64,000 bases of DNA from Hanleya hanleyi (Eukaryota > Mollusca > Polyplacophora > Lepidopleurida > Hanleyidae): assembly GCA_036873755.1 (NCBI GenBank), contig JAVTVY010039324.1:1-64000 (forward strand). Direction: 5' to 3'. This document shows positions 11,476-21,808 of the stretch, one piece after another. The first letter of the stretch is position 1. Each line of letters starts with the position of its first letter. The position numbers were made by a program, and so were the translations under genes. A model generated the notes under the pieces. It was not told the origin of the DNA and ran no database searches. It saw only the letters and a list, made by a program, of their open reading frames with translations.

Positions 11476-12770
11476 CTACACAGGCCTTGTGATTTGAGGC
11501 GCGCGATCGCGCACGCGCACCATAACGTGCCTGAAGAGGCACTGAGGTGCGTTTCGAACGCGCGCCTTAAACTTTATGACCCCTTCAAACTTTCGCCATG
11601 ACAAATTTTGACGCGAATCTGCCGATCCATTCGCGTGAAGATTCGCCTGACAGGGCATCCGGGTGAATCGAAATGGATTCGCATAGAATTGAACGTCAAA
11701 TTAAACGTTACCAGTTGAAAACTTACGATTGAGCCCCGTTCGCCGATCATCAACGTGCATACAGTTATTGCTGTCGAAAACTGGACTCTATATCATCTAC
11801 CTATCGCCACGTGCCTAGTATGTTCGCTGATCTGTCGAGCGTTTTCATTGGATCGTTTACGGCAGCCCGCCAATCGCTGTCATTGTAACAAGTGTCACGG
11901 GCCAACTTCCACTTTGCAGTTGAAAACGAAAGGATGAAATGGCTTCTGACACAGGGCCTAAAAACGTGGAAACAAATTAAAAAAACGGCCCTGTGTCAGT
12001 GGGAAAATAGCCTGAGAGATAACTTTGCATTCCATTTTAACGATGTGGGCGATGAGGTGGTACAGGCCTTTTGCAAAGTGTGCCAGAAACTACGATCAAC
12101 TAAACAGTGCATGTGTATTGAGGCAAAATAGTAGCCGACGTCAGTTACGGCAAAAACGAAACTAGATACCTGCTAAAGCCAAACTTGATTAGACACGTAA
12201 ACAGCGATGGACATCGCGAGTGTTTGAAAACTGAAACTGATTCAGACATTCCAAATTTCTGTTACTGAAGGCAAGTGAATGGATTGAATGATTGAAGTGA
12301 TGATGATGACGATGTAAAAATTGCCATGTGCCTGTCCTAGTCAATTTTTTTACAATTTGTGGTTTTTCAGAGTTTTATTTCTAGTTTACCAATCTTGTTT
12401 TCAGCCTTTCGCTCAAGCTCATTAACTGATTGTGTGAATTTTAAATACAAAAAAAAACAACTTAAAACAGTGTTTCTTGATTTTATTATTACCGGTACCT
12501 CATTATCTTTCATAGCTAATGTGGAGTAAACCAGTAAATATTAGTTCCCCCTGGATTCTCCTGCAACATTGCTGCGAGAATCCATGAATGGCTGGATTCT
12601 CGGCCAGCACACATTTATTTCAATTCACACCTTAACGTTTCAAACACTGTATCACACACCTTAAAAAAATTTAGGTGTGCATTTTAGGTGTGCTAACCAC
12701 ACACCTCGCACGATTTAAGGTGTGCTTTAATCACTCGCCAGGGCCCGTACAGATCACAAGGCCTGCTACA
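11476..12770. mobile_element. TIR-bounded DNA transposon remnant
   Basis: A perfect 13-bp inverted repeat, caggccttgtgat at 11,481-11,493 and its complement at 12,753-12,765, is flanked on both sides by ctaca (11,476-11,480 and 12,766-12,770). The start CAGG and a broken zinc-finger frame inside resemble hAT superfamily elements. However, hAT elements normally make 8-bp duplications, and only 5 bp match here. The right end carries a cluster of aggtgtg motifs (12,630-12,735), a likely subterminal repeat. The left end is GC-rich and palindromic around 'gcgcgcgatcgcgc'. Confidence 0.6.
11935..12268 (+). pseudogene. Zinc-finger fragment, frameshifted
   Basis: An ATG-started frame reads through 'FCKVCQKLR' (Cys-x2-Cys) and stops at two adjacent TAG codons near 12,129. 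Moving by one base at the preceding A-run, the next frame gives 'LLKPNLIRHVNSDGHREC' and ends at TGA (about 12,268). Together the two parts form Cys-x2-Cys...His-x5-His, the pattern of BED-like or other transposase-associated zinc fingers. This is inference; the core transposase domains are absent. It sits inside the TIR-bounded element at 11.5-12.8 kb, which suits a remnant of that element's own DNA-binding domain. Confidence 0.45.
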
Positions 12771-13104
12771 ATTTTGTGCTTTTGAGAATGTAACATATAA
12801 CATCTTGTATTGAATGATAAAACTAAAATAGGGTTGACTCTTGATAACTAGGTGACCTTGAAACAAGGGTCAAGAGCTCACATATCCCACACTGAAATCG
12901 ACAATAGTCGAAAGCAAGAAAATAGTAGTTTTCCTTCAAGTAGATTCCTTTCAGGTGAGAAAATTTTTCATTAAGGAAGAAAAATGTGAAAAAACTGATT
13001 GAGTATCCTTTGTTCTCGAGTTAGTAAACCGTGTAAGGTTCATAAAGGACCCTTCGCCCAGTTAAATTAGTAAATGTATGATTTATATTTCACAACAGTT
13101 TAAC

Positions 13105-13700
13105 AATTTCATAATTTTGGGGTCACTGTGACCTTGACCTTTGACCTTGACCTACATTTTGGTACGTGACACGTCCCCTTGATGTATCTGACACAAAAAG
13201 CTATTTTTAATAATTTCCTGATTTTGGGGTCACAATGACCTTGACCTAATTTTTGGTATGTGACACTTCATTTCCCCCTATTGAATCCACTCACAAAAAA
13301 ATGAGAAATTCTGAATAATTTCCTGATTTTTCGGTCACACTGACCTCTATAACCTCGACCTACATGTGGTATGCAACACATCGTTCCCCCCTAGAGAATC
13401 CACTCGCCAAAAATTGGAACTGTAGATAGAAAACTTGTCACTGATCAATGATTTCGTGATTTTTAAGCCACAGTGACCGTTGACCTCTGATCTCGACCTC
13501 AATTTCGGTACGCGACACATCGTCTACACCAACTGTATCCACTCACAAAAAATTGCAACTGTGGATACAAAACGTTCACAGATATAGACCGGACATGAAC
13601 ACTTCAGTGATTTCCTGTTTTCCAGGCCAGTGACCTCTGACCTCGACCTTCATTTTGGTATGCGACACATCGCTTCCCCGTAGGGTATCCACTCACTAAA
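13105..13700 (+). repeat. Irregular array rich in TGACCT
   Basis: Five units start with 'ttcctgattttggggtcac' or variants near 13,110, 13,214, 13,319, 13,450 and 13,609. Each carries one or more tgacct hexamers, then 'ttggtatgcgacacatcg', then 'gtatccactcac'. The first unit has four tgacct/tgacc copies nearly back to back (13,130-13,155). Spacing is uneven (about 105-160 bp). Confidence 0.75.
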
Positions 13701-14010
13701 AATTGGAAAGTGGGTTAAAATGAGTGAGAGGATGGATGGGATTGTTTTTTTTGGCAATCTGCCTAATCCAATATGGCCAACATGGCCTTGAACCCTGTTC
13801 AGCCATGCTACCTGAGCTTGTGACTGCAATAACTCCAAAACAATTTGTCTGATTTACATCAAACTTGGACACTGGATTGTTATGACTAAGAGGGTGGTTG
13901 GTGTGTTTTTCTGCAACCTGCATAATCCAATATGGTCGCCATGGCCTTGACCCCTATTGAACCATGCTACATAAGCTTGTGACGTACTGCAGTAACTAAA
14001 TATAAAGCTG
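13700..14010 (+). repeat. Tandem repeat, second block of the 11.0 kb family
   Basis: Two further units with 'tgagtgagaggatggatggg', 'ggcaatctgcctaatccaat', 'ccatgctacctgagcttgtg' and 'catcaaacttggacactgga' continue the family at 10,985-11,350. Confidence 0.8.
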
Positions 14011-14091
14011 CACATCTGAAAACCCCTTGGCTCTGGGCGCCAGCCATTCATCATGTATTCAATTTGAATCGTACTACTTTGAAGACGCCAG

Positions 14092-14920
14092 GAACTCCAG
14101 AGTTCGAATTTGGCACCTGTCCGTCAGTCCGAGACTGGTAAAAAATCAAATGGACTGGTGTGAGTGACTGAACAACAAGTCCGTCGGACTGGTAACAAAA
14201 AAACTCTCAGTTCATTGTGTAAACTATTTCTCTGAATATCTCCGCACAATTTGAAGATATGTCTGTTTTCGGTTACCCGACCGAATCTAAAATAAATCCT
14301 GCTAGTCTAAAAAAAAATTCAGCAAATTCCAACGAAATCACGACCACGGTCGCGTTTTGCGACAACAACAACAACCGTAAAGCGGCGCGAACAGTGTCAG
14401 CATACCGTAAAGTGTGATTGTAATGCAGCGCATGGCAATGCATGGCGGCAGGTTGACGATCTTTTCAGCAAATAAAGCACCCACTTCCAGGTCGAGAATC
14501 GAGAAATCAGCAACATGATTACGCTTCAGTCGACCTGATCATGTTTACCAGGACAACTTTAAACATATTCTCCATCAACGTCGAAAGAAATCTACTGATT
14601 TCTTGGCTTGAAATGGCATTTGTTGAAGCTGTGTTTCGCGACGACACGTGCAGTCAAGGTCGCCGTCAAAGTCTAGCCGACGGGGTTTGTCGTATGTTAT
14701 TATCTTCACACGCGCTCAAGAAATTCAAGAAATGCACAATTATTAATTTCTTATTTAGTAGCAACCATGACAGAGAACAAAATGATGACAAATGTTCCCA
14801 GATCATCTTTTATTTAATATTAACGGACTAGTAAAAATATTTGCGGACTGGTTACATTTTTGGCTCACCAGTCCGGCGGACTGGTTCAAATTTTTCTTAA
14901 ATTCGAACACTGAACTCCAG
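14092..14920. mobile_element. hAT-like non-autonomous element
   Basis: The ends are agttcgaattt at 14,101 and, on the other strand from 14,911, agtgttcgaattt. Both are followed by 'cagtccg' motifs ('gtccgtcagtccgagactgg' and 'ccagtccgccggactgg'). The 9-mer gaactccag borders both sides (14,092-14,100 and 14,912-14,920). The 811-bp body has no transposase-like frame. A terminus close to CAGTGTTCG and a duplication of 8-9 bp are typical of hAT MITEs. The exact end is ambiguous by one or two bases because the duplication ends in CAG. Confidence 0.7.
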
Positions 14921-17149
14921 TGACAAATATACAGATTAATAATTTGAAAAAGAACCAGCCTGTCAATCAAGTTGCTCGGCCCAATGAAAATGCTTCAAGT
15001 TTGAACTGCTTTTATTTGATCCGATTTGAAGTGAATGTAGGCGTGCATGAATGTCTAGACTGAAACAACACCACATGGTTCAGTCTCAGAGCCTGGAGAA
15101 GGAATCATCCAGATGTTCCATCCCAGGATTTGATCCTCAGTGTAGGGAAGTCTATAACTTTAATGTTTCAAGAGATATTGTGCTGACAGAATTTAAAATA
15201 CTTACGCTATAATTCAATCTTAAAAAAAAAAGTGGTGAAGATGGATCATCTTTAATATGCATTGTTTTATTGCTAGCTGCACATAAAGACATTAGGATAA
15301 GTTATAATAGATAGTGTGATAACAGGCCAAGTTCAGTTAAAAAAATGAACAAGCAGGTACATCTGTTATGATTATCAAAATATATGAAGAAGATTCATAC
15401 AGGAGTAGATATTGCGATATTGATCTATGTATTGATACCGGATGGGCCAGAAATTAGAATAGCCTGACATTTTCTGGTGATTATTAAATTTCCGGAATAT
15501 ATATATATTTTTGTATCTACGATAGTGGTTCGAGTTTTCCAGGATCACAGAGTTGTTGTTCTTGCATCTGACAATGTATTACGTCATCTACCCGGATGCG
15601 ACATGGTTTATGAAAGGCAACTTTCGTACCCCCAATCAGTTTCTTCACCTGCACGTCATCCGTAGTTTTTTACCTTCCAAAATATCTCAATAATATATCC
15701 TTTTTTGTGTTTTTTCGTCTTCTAATTCTACTACCAAAAAAACAACATTTTCCCCCTGTTTTTTTATATTTTTTTTATATTTTTTAATTATAATTCATTT
15801 AAAAAAAATTCAGTCACGTTTGTTAAAATTTTCCTTTACGTGTATTTGTCTGATATTCTCCAATCAAAATATATATTTGTGGGCTGGTGTCCACTTTTGG
15901 AATAAGCCCATTGGGCTCGTGTTCATAAGCTGATAAGGGCTCCTAGCTGTGTTCTGGATCAATTTGTCAGTGTTTTTTTTTAATTCCACCAGACCAAGCG
16001 GTTATTCATAGAGCAAATTTTTCGATGAACCAAGTGTACAAGTCTTACAGAGGGGCTAATCGCCACGTTTGAGACGGTAGGCACAGTTATTTTTCCAGAC
16101 TACAACAGTAGTTTTTGTCTATAAGTCATAGTTGGAGCTTCCTATGACCCTTCACGCCAGACGACGGATAATTTCTGAGAGATTGCCTGGCTAGGTTGTT
16201 GATAGGATTCACATAGTACGATTGAAGCATTGGAAGGTATATTTTTCCAGTTGCTATACCCCCCCCCCCCCCACACAAAAAAAACAATGAAAACTCTGTA
16301 CTTACCGGTACCATGCATGCTTATCTCTCGCATCATGGTGAATGACACTCGTCCGTATTCTTTTTGCCGAGTCAGAAATAATCAAAGATACTCGGGGAAG
16401 TTTACAATTCGACTCCGGAATGCAGAGATTCTTCCGTGAAAATTTTGCGCACGTTTGTCTTCGTCGCATCTGTACCAGCGCGCGTAGCAGTACAAGCGCG
16501 AAATTGGTACCCGCGAATAAAAAGTCCCGGTTGAAGCGATGTAAAGCAAACACACATTTTGTGACGTAATCTGCCCTGGAGACGGCCATCGTCAGCAAAT
16601 GTTTGCCGACGCCGGTTCCTCTCCTATTTTACTCCCAAACTCGGACAATTCGATATCTCTTCACACCAAAAGTACACCATTATCTCACAAATTTACTTAG
16701 TTAATTAGGCCAAAAAAACACGTAGGTTAGAATTTTGAATTGTGCGTGTCTGTACATCTTTAAGGGATATAATAGTATCACATTTAGCAGCGCTGATTTT
16801 AAAAGTAACTGTCTGCTATAATACTGAATGGTTACAGATCAGTACTAATCAGTAATTGTGCAATTATACTGTTGTGTTTCTCACTGTACTCTTATATCTG
16901 AAGCTGATATGGGCTCTTCGTTTTGCAAAGTTATGTCCCTTTTTCTCGCATGATCATGAATGGTTGGTAATCATAATGTATATAACACCATGTCTGCAGA
17001 ATCTTGCCTGGTATACATGTAGCTACCGCACTTGTTCATTATATTTAAAAAATTGTTCATATTTCCTTTTTTGAGGTCTTCTAGTGCGATTCATTTTTGT
17101 CAATAAAACAGAAATGATATAGTGAAATCTGAATATTCTGAATTTTCAG
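14921..17149. other. No recognisable gene; CpG-rich patch near 16.45 kb
   Basis: T-rich tracts lie at 15,690-15,810 and a C-run at 16,258-16,272. From 16,430 to 16,620 CpG density rises well above its surroundings, which may mark a promoter or a small island upstream of the gene at 17.15 kb. I could not place an exon with a matching splice phase in it. Confidence 0.4.
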
Positions 17150-18412
17150 CTGCTCAACGAGTATAACAGACTTGTTGGTTATAACCTCCACAATGCATTT
17201 GATGCTGGTATGGAAAAATATGCTGAGAAAGTCGTCCGCCTTCCAGTACTCAAATCAGAAGAAGAAGCTATCAAACCACTACGCTTGTCAATTTCTGCGA
17301 GCAAAACCGACAAGGAAAGGAAGTGTGAGTATTCTGTTCCTTTTTACAGATTCTCGATACACTCTTATTCTTTGTCTTATATTTGTGCTATGTTTTGGCC
17401 AGTGGTTCGGGTTATATCCTGGCTCATATCATGTGGGGAAGTTGTCAGTAACTTGCTCATGTTCGGTGTTCTTCCCAGGTTTATAGCTTCCCTGCACATG
17501 TAAAATTGGCGAGAGCGCTATACATGTATATGAGTGAAGTGATAATTTCTGCTACGTTAACAACAACCCCCTTCCCCCTCCCACTAGTTGGAAAGAAAAC
17601 GGGAGAGCATTTAAAGCCCTGGGAATATGCTGTATTTGTCCTATGATGGTTTATCCTGTATTTCCACTGATTACTGGTAGCTAATGGTAACCACAATGTG
17701 AGATTTCAGACTAGTAACCATGTTTCGAAATTGACATACGATTTGTCTGTGTGCATAATGATAATGGAATGCAAATTGATCAGAATCCAGGTTGTTGATG
17801 TTATTATTTGTCTGTCTATTGTCTTTGGTTCTGTGTGACATTTATCATCAAAGCCAATTACTTCTTTTGGATACAGGTTTGACCCACTTTCGCATTCAAC
17901 TGCAAAATGACCACATTTTTCGGTTATGGTGTGTGGTTTCTGTTTGCATGTTGAATGATGTTGCAATAAATTAAGTTGTTTAACATATGTCATGTATTCA
18001 GTGCAAACTGATCATTTATCCAATATTTTTGTGTTCAACCCTTCTAATTACAGATGCCATTTGGTGTACCAGTATAATGCTGATTGTCCTCAATGTGAAG
18101 GAGAAACCTAGAAGTTTTATTAACCTTGATGGCGAGGATGTTCCCTACCCAACCATCCGCATCACAGCCGGAGATATTCTGGACGGACAGTTTGTGATCA
18201 TGGCAGAAAATGTGAAGATTGCCGAGTCGAGATGCTTCATCGAAGCAGTCAAATGCTTTTTTGCAGCCTTCTATGTGCTAAATTTCGCCTTCCCAGCAAA
18301 ATCTATCGGTAGCTTCCTCACATTCATCCAGAAAGTGATTGTTAATCACAAAGATGAGGCTAAAAAAGACATTAAAGTTATAAATCTTTTAACAAAGATT
18401 AATACAATGTAG
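17150..18412 (+). CDS. Last two exons of a gene of the fish/invertebrate SAM-associated uncharacterised family
   Basis: Exon 1 seen runs 17,150-17,324 (acceptor attttcag, donor gtgagt, phase 1). Exon 2 runs 18,054-18,412 (acceptor attacag) and ends at TAG; AATAAA lies at 18,527. The joined 177 codons start with 'LLNEYNRLVGYNLHNAF', pass a Lys/Glu-rich stretch and then show hydrophobic strands: 'MLIVLNVKEKPRSFI', 'PTIRITAGDILDGQFVIMAE', 'IEAVKCFFAAFYVLNFAFP', 'SFLTFIQKVIVN'. From memory of the family, this order (a 'filled-in value' strand, then 'ea...fa..YvLnf.yP......tf.fiQkv') closes many uncharacterised proteins with N-terminal SAM domains that are expanded in fish and aquatic invertebrates. 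Their biochemical role is unknown. N-terminal exons would lie upstream; I could not find them in the 2 kb before 17,150, so the gene is partial here. Confidence 0.65.
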
Positions 18413-18526
18413 TATTGTTCCGAGTGAAACAGTGATGAAAATATTCTGGTTTGTAGCGGCATTCCGATTTCATGGAATTACTTGTTGAAACTTCTGTTTT
18501 ACCAGAAAAGGTAATAGTTGATTTTG

Positions 18527-18532
18527 AATAAA
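18527..18532 (+). terminator. Polyadenylation signal AATAAA
   Basis: It lies 115 bases after the TAG at 18,410-18,412 and is the first AATAAA downstream, in the expected place for the gene ending at 18,412. Confidence 0.6.
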
Positions 18533-18628
18533 AAACTTGTGCAGTTACAGGATATATTTTATGATTGTTTTGATTTCTCGGTAGCTGATGAAGGTAGGAC
18601 TGTTTCAGGAAAAAGGTATGTGGGGTTA

Positions 18629-18725
18629 CCCTGCTTAGCAGTGCTTATTATCTCTTTTATATCGTCTTCTGGCGAAGTATCACCGTAAGACGATATAAAA
18701 GAGATAATAAGCATTGCTAAGCAGG
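18629..18725. repeat. Long near-perfect hairpin, 39-bp arms
   Basis: The left arm 18,629-18,667 and right arm 18,687-18,725 are complementary over 39 bp with one mismatch (a G in 'agcagtgc' against T in 'gcattgct'), around a 19-base loop. The stem carries 'ttattatctcttttatatcg'. It lies about 100 bp after the poly(A) signal of the preceding gene. It could be a small foldback element or a transcribed hairpin. No target duplication is obvious. Confidence 0.9.
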
Positions 18726-19185
18726 ATAACGTGGAGAAGAGGAAGGCAAATATTTTCCAGCCCGACTACCCTTACCATTTATCTAATGTTCCCCAAGATA
18801 AATATAGCCCACAACGAACTAAGAAGAATTGCCATCCCCAACCCTATATTCCTTTGTATTCACATGTCCTTGATTGCATGCATCGACAATGGATAAAACT
18901 GCTTGTAGGCGCCCCAACCCGCGGTATCAAACTTGTTTGTCTTTACTGCATACGACGAAATATATTAAGGATTGTGGCTTCTTAAAATTTGGCGAAATTT
19001 GACAACCTTTCAAGTTTGCGATGATGTAATTAAAAACTGTTCGACCATTAGGCATTTCTTCATTACCACCAGTTGTAGATGTAGGGAAGCTGATGAAGTC
19101 CTGTGAAAATTAGAATAAGAGTTCAGCAATAATGTGACACAGAGTGTGAAGATTTTGATCCTGTGGGTATAGAAGTGTTTTAACC
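18726..19185. other. No recognisable gene
   Basis: No domain-bearing frame, repeat or inverted structure was seen between the hairpin and the minisatellite. Confidence 0.5.
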
Positions 19186-19560
19186 CAAATGGTAATTCAG
19201 TTTCACCCAGTGGGTGTTTAGGTCGACCCGGAGGGTAGTCTAGATTGATCCAGACAATAGTCCAGCATGACCCACAGGGTAGTCCAGTTTGAACCACAGG
19301 GTAGTCCTGTTTGACCCTCAGGGTAGTCAAGTTTGACCCTCAGGGTAATCCTGTTTGACCCGCTGGGTAGTCAAGTTTGACCCACTGGGTAGTCAAGTTT
19401 GACCCACTGGGTAGTCAAGTTTGACCCTCAGGGTAGTCCTGTTTGACCCGCTGGGTAGTCAAGTTTGACCTACTGGGTAGTCAAGTTCGACCCAGAGGGT
19501 GGTCGACTTTTGACCTTTAGGGTGGTCACTTTGACCATTAATGTGGTCATTTCCTTGACC
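19186..19560 (+). repeat. 22-bp minisatellite (agtcaagtttgacccactgggt)
   Basis: Roughly fourteen units of 22 bp vary mainly at 'cactgggt / ctcagggt / cgctgggt' and 'tcaag / tcctg'. The 3' units decay into 'ggtggtcac' forms. The array stops about 90 bp before unit A begins. Confidence 0.9.
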
Positions 19561-19939
19561 ACCCTGAGGTGGTCAGCTGGACCACTTGGAGTAACACCTC
19601 GGGTACAATTTCTGGACCACCTAAAAGTAGTCATTTTGACCACCTTATTTCTTAACCATTAATGTGGTTGGTCTCGCGCCATCAGAGTTTGGCACCAAAC
19701 TTAAGCCCTCCATAAAACAGTTGACCAGGTGCACCTCAGCTTCCACAGAAGAGGAAGTTCGGAGGTTTGGAGGCTAGATGAGTAACATTTACTACCCGTC
19801 TGATAGACTGATTAATGGAACAACTCCTAAGGCCGATATTATACTAAAACCATTTAGTTTCTTTAAGTGGCATTTAGAAGTTGGGAAGTAGATAAATAAA
19901 CAAATTGCTTATGGATAACAACTTCTAGTTTATTCAGGA

Positions 19940-19975
19940 CGACGTTTCGATACAGGTACTAGTATCGTTCTCAAG
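19940..19975 (-). other. Hammerhead-like hairpin in the left Penelope arm
   Basis: On the minus strand, 'cttgagaa' precedes cgatac...gtatcg (stem 19,948-19,953 with 19,962-19,967), then 'aaacgtcgtc'. Penelope-like terminal repeats often carry a minimal type I hammerhead ribozyme (CUGAUGA, helix II, GAAA). Helix II and the GAAAC side are present here, but the CUGAUGA side is not canonical. Confidence 0.4.
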
Positions 19976-20137
19976 TCAATGACATCAATAAGTAAATAAT
20001 CAGTATATATACAGTTCCTTGAGTAAATGTCAATAGGATGATAACAATAGTATTATACCAGGTGAGAAATTTAAAATAGGACAGGATTAGACTGTGGAGA
20101 TGGCTGGATTAATTAACAAGGTGGGCTTCTAGGCACG

Positions 20138-20575
20138 GTGGAGTTTACGAGCCAGTATCCAGACAACCTTTGCAACCAACAGAAAACTAAAAATCACATC
20201 AATGCGACCGGTAAAAAAGCCCAAACCACCCAACCCCAGCCAAAAGGTGTAATCTACAAGTTGGAGTGCAGTTGCAAAAAACATTACATCGGCGAAACAT
20301 CAAGACCCCTCAATAAACGAATAAAAGAACATAAATCTTCTGTGACCAAACAAGACGGGAAATCAGCAGTTTCGGACCACATCAAAGAAAACCCCACCCA
20401 CTCAATCAACTGGAACAACACCAAACCCCTTGCCACAAACCACATGCACTGGAAAAACAGAAAACTACTGGAGGCCGTCCACATCAAAAGAACAAAACCA
20501 CAACTGAACAGAGACCAGAGCCTATTCATCCCCAGCGCCTATGACCTTCTAATCCAGGAACTCCACCGTGCCTAG
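20138..20575 (+). CDS. GIY-YIG endonuclease domain of a Penelope-like element (partial)
   Basis: This is the C-terminal part of a Penelope-type retroelement protein, whose GIY-YIG nuclease nicks target DNA for insertion. Numbering from the first codon of the open frame: 'GVIY' at 37-40 and 'YIGE' at 50-53 form the GIY-YIG pair. Cys44-x-Cys46 and His49 fit the zinc-binding insert of this subfamily. Arg56, Arg61 and His65 lie in the catalytic helix, Glu112 is the probable metal ligand and Asn124 follows. The frame opens with GTG after the truncated left arm and has no true start, so it is a dead 5'-truncated copy. The reading frame itself is unbroken to TAG. Confidence 0.85.
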   Translation: MEFTSQYPDNLCNQQKTKNHINATGKKAQTTQPQPKGVIYKLECSCKKHYIGETSRPLNKRIKEHKSSVTKQDGKSAVSDHIKENPTHSINWNNTKPLATNHMHWKNRKLLEAVHIKRTKPQLNRDQSLFIPSAYDLLIQELHRA

Positions 20576-20714
20576 AAGCCCACCTTGTTAATTAATCCAG
20601 CCATCTCCACAGTCTAATCCTGTCCTATTTTAAATTTCTCACCTGGTAGAATACTATTGTTATCATCCTATTGACATTTACTCAAGGAACTGTATATATA
20701 CTGATTATTTATTT

Positions 20715-21773
20715 ATTGATGTCATACTAATGAATACTAATTTCTACAATTGTGTTCCCACCTCCAACCCTCGTTAACGAATGTTAACCGTCCGGTTTTC
20801 TAGCAGGGGCAGAAGACTGGAGGTTATATCAAGCATTCACATTTGGCCTTAATTATAATAATATTGTTATTTATAATATTTAGTACCTAATTAGTTATTG
20901 TTATTGTGTGACTTAGATCACGATAGTGCCAGTCGGTGGCAAAATATAACACCAGAAAACAAAAAACTACAAACTCTTCTATTCTTTGTAATACAGGCAC
21001 AGAACACTGAAGAACACAGACGAGGAAGACCAGCATTAAAACAGAACACCGATGACGACAAATATTATAAAACAGCACCATGGTGGACAAGAGTAAAAAC
21101 AGAAGACGGATGACAATCACAAGAATGCCAACATCGCCGCACAACAAGAAACGTCCAGAAACAGAACACCACATCCTAGACCACACCGACACGCTACCCC
21201 ATAGATGACACCGAACAGACACCTTAACACAGAATATGTTCCTTTGACTTTCACGCAATATAGGACGTAGACCTGCCGTCCTGTGCCCCAATACACACTC
21301 CAAGCAATTGTTACAGGCACAGATTTCTGGAAGAACCCACCCGTTCCCATGAGCGCCGCTAGAAAAGTCGATCAGAAAAATCCTGAAGTCGCCCATGGTT
21401 CTCCCAGTTTTTTCTGGACGGCTTTGTGTGTACAAAGGGGTACCAAGACAAAGGAATCATACACGCGATTACAGTGAACTCACAATTACCAGAAAAACTT
21501 ACCAAAAAAAAAAAAAACAGAAAGAGACTTACGAACTTGTACATATAGCGATTCTTATTTACCTCTATTTATATCTCCTACTAATCTCTCATTGTTATTT
21601 ATTATTTACCTATTTATTTATTTATTTATTTATTTATTACTTAGCGCTGGAAAAGATATTCAATAAACAAAGTAATGTACCGCGAAAGTCAAATAAAACA
21701 TTGAGTTGATGGGCCGCGAAATCCGAATGGGAAGCGGCCCTTAAACTACAATTTCAATCAATATTGATGTCAT
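20715..21773 (+). mobile_element. 5'-truncated LINE (3' UTR only) nested in the Penelope element
   Basis: attgatgtcat at 20,715-20,725 and 21,763-21,773 is an 11-bp target duplication. Restoring the empty site makes the Penelope right arm match its left arm. The 1037-bp insert is the same LINE family as at 33,887-36,640 but inverted relative to it. It starts inside the 3' UTR ('ccaaccctcgttaacgaatg') and ends with (attt)n and the 3' hairpin. The open frames here are antisense or UTR shadows. Confidence 0.9.
21711..21740 (+). other. LINE 3' stem-loop
   Basis: gggccgc (21,711-21,717) pairs with gcggccc (21,734-21,740) around a 16-base loop, 22 bases before the element's 3' end. The same hairpin is conserved in the copy at 33,906-33,935. 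A 3' hairpin of this kind is a plausible recognition site for the element's reverse transcriptase. Confidence 0.7.
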
Positions 21774-21784
21774 TGACTTGAGAA

Positions 21785-21808
21785 CGATACTAGTACCTGT
21801 ATCGAAAC
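21785..21808 (+). other. Hammerhead-like hairpin in the right Penelope arm
   Basis: cgatac (21,785-21,790) pairs with gtatcg (21,799-21,804) and is followed by AAAC. It is the sense counterpart of the left-arm hairpin, with the same non-canonical 'cttgagaa' on the 5' side. Confidence 0.4.

Noticed and set aside
19186..19560. CRISPR array
   Set aside because: Units are contiguous 22-bp tandem repeats without unique spacers, in an animal-type genome with introns.
20887..21435. 182-codon minus-strand frame, with a 115-codon relative on the plus strand at 34.4 kb
   Set aside because: It is antisense to the 3' UTR of the RNase H LINE and is not open at equal length in the second copy.
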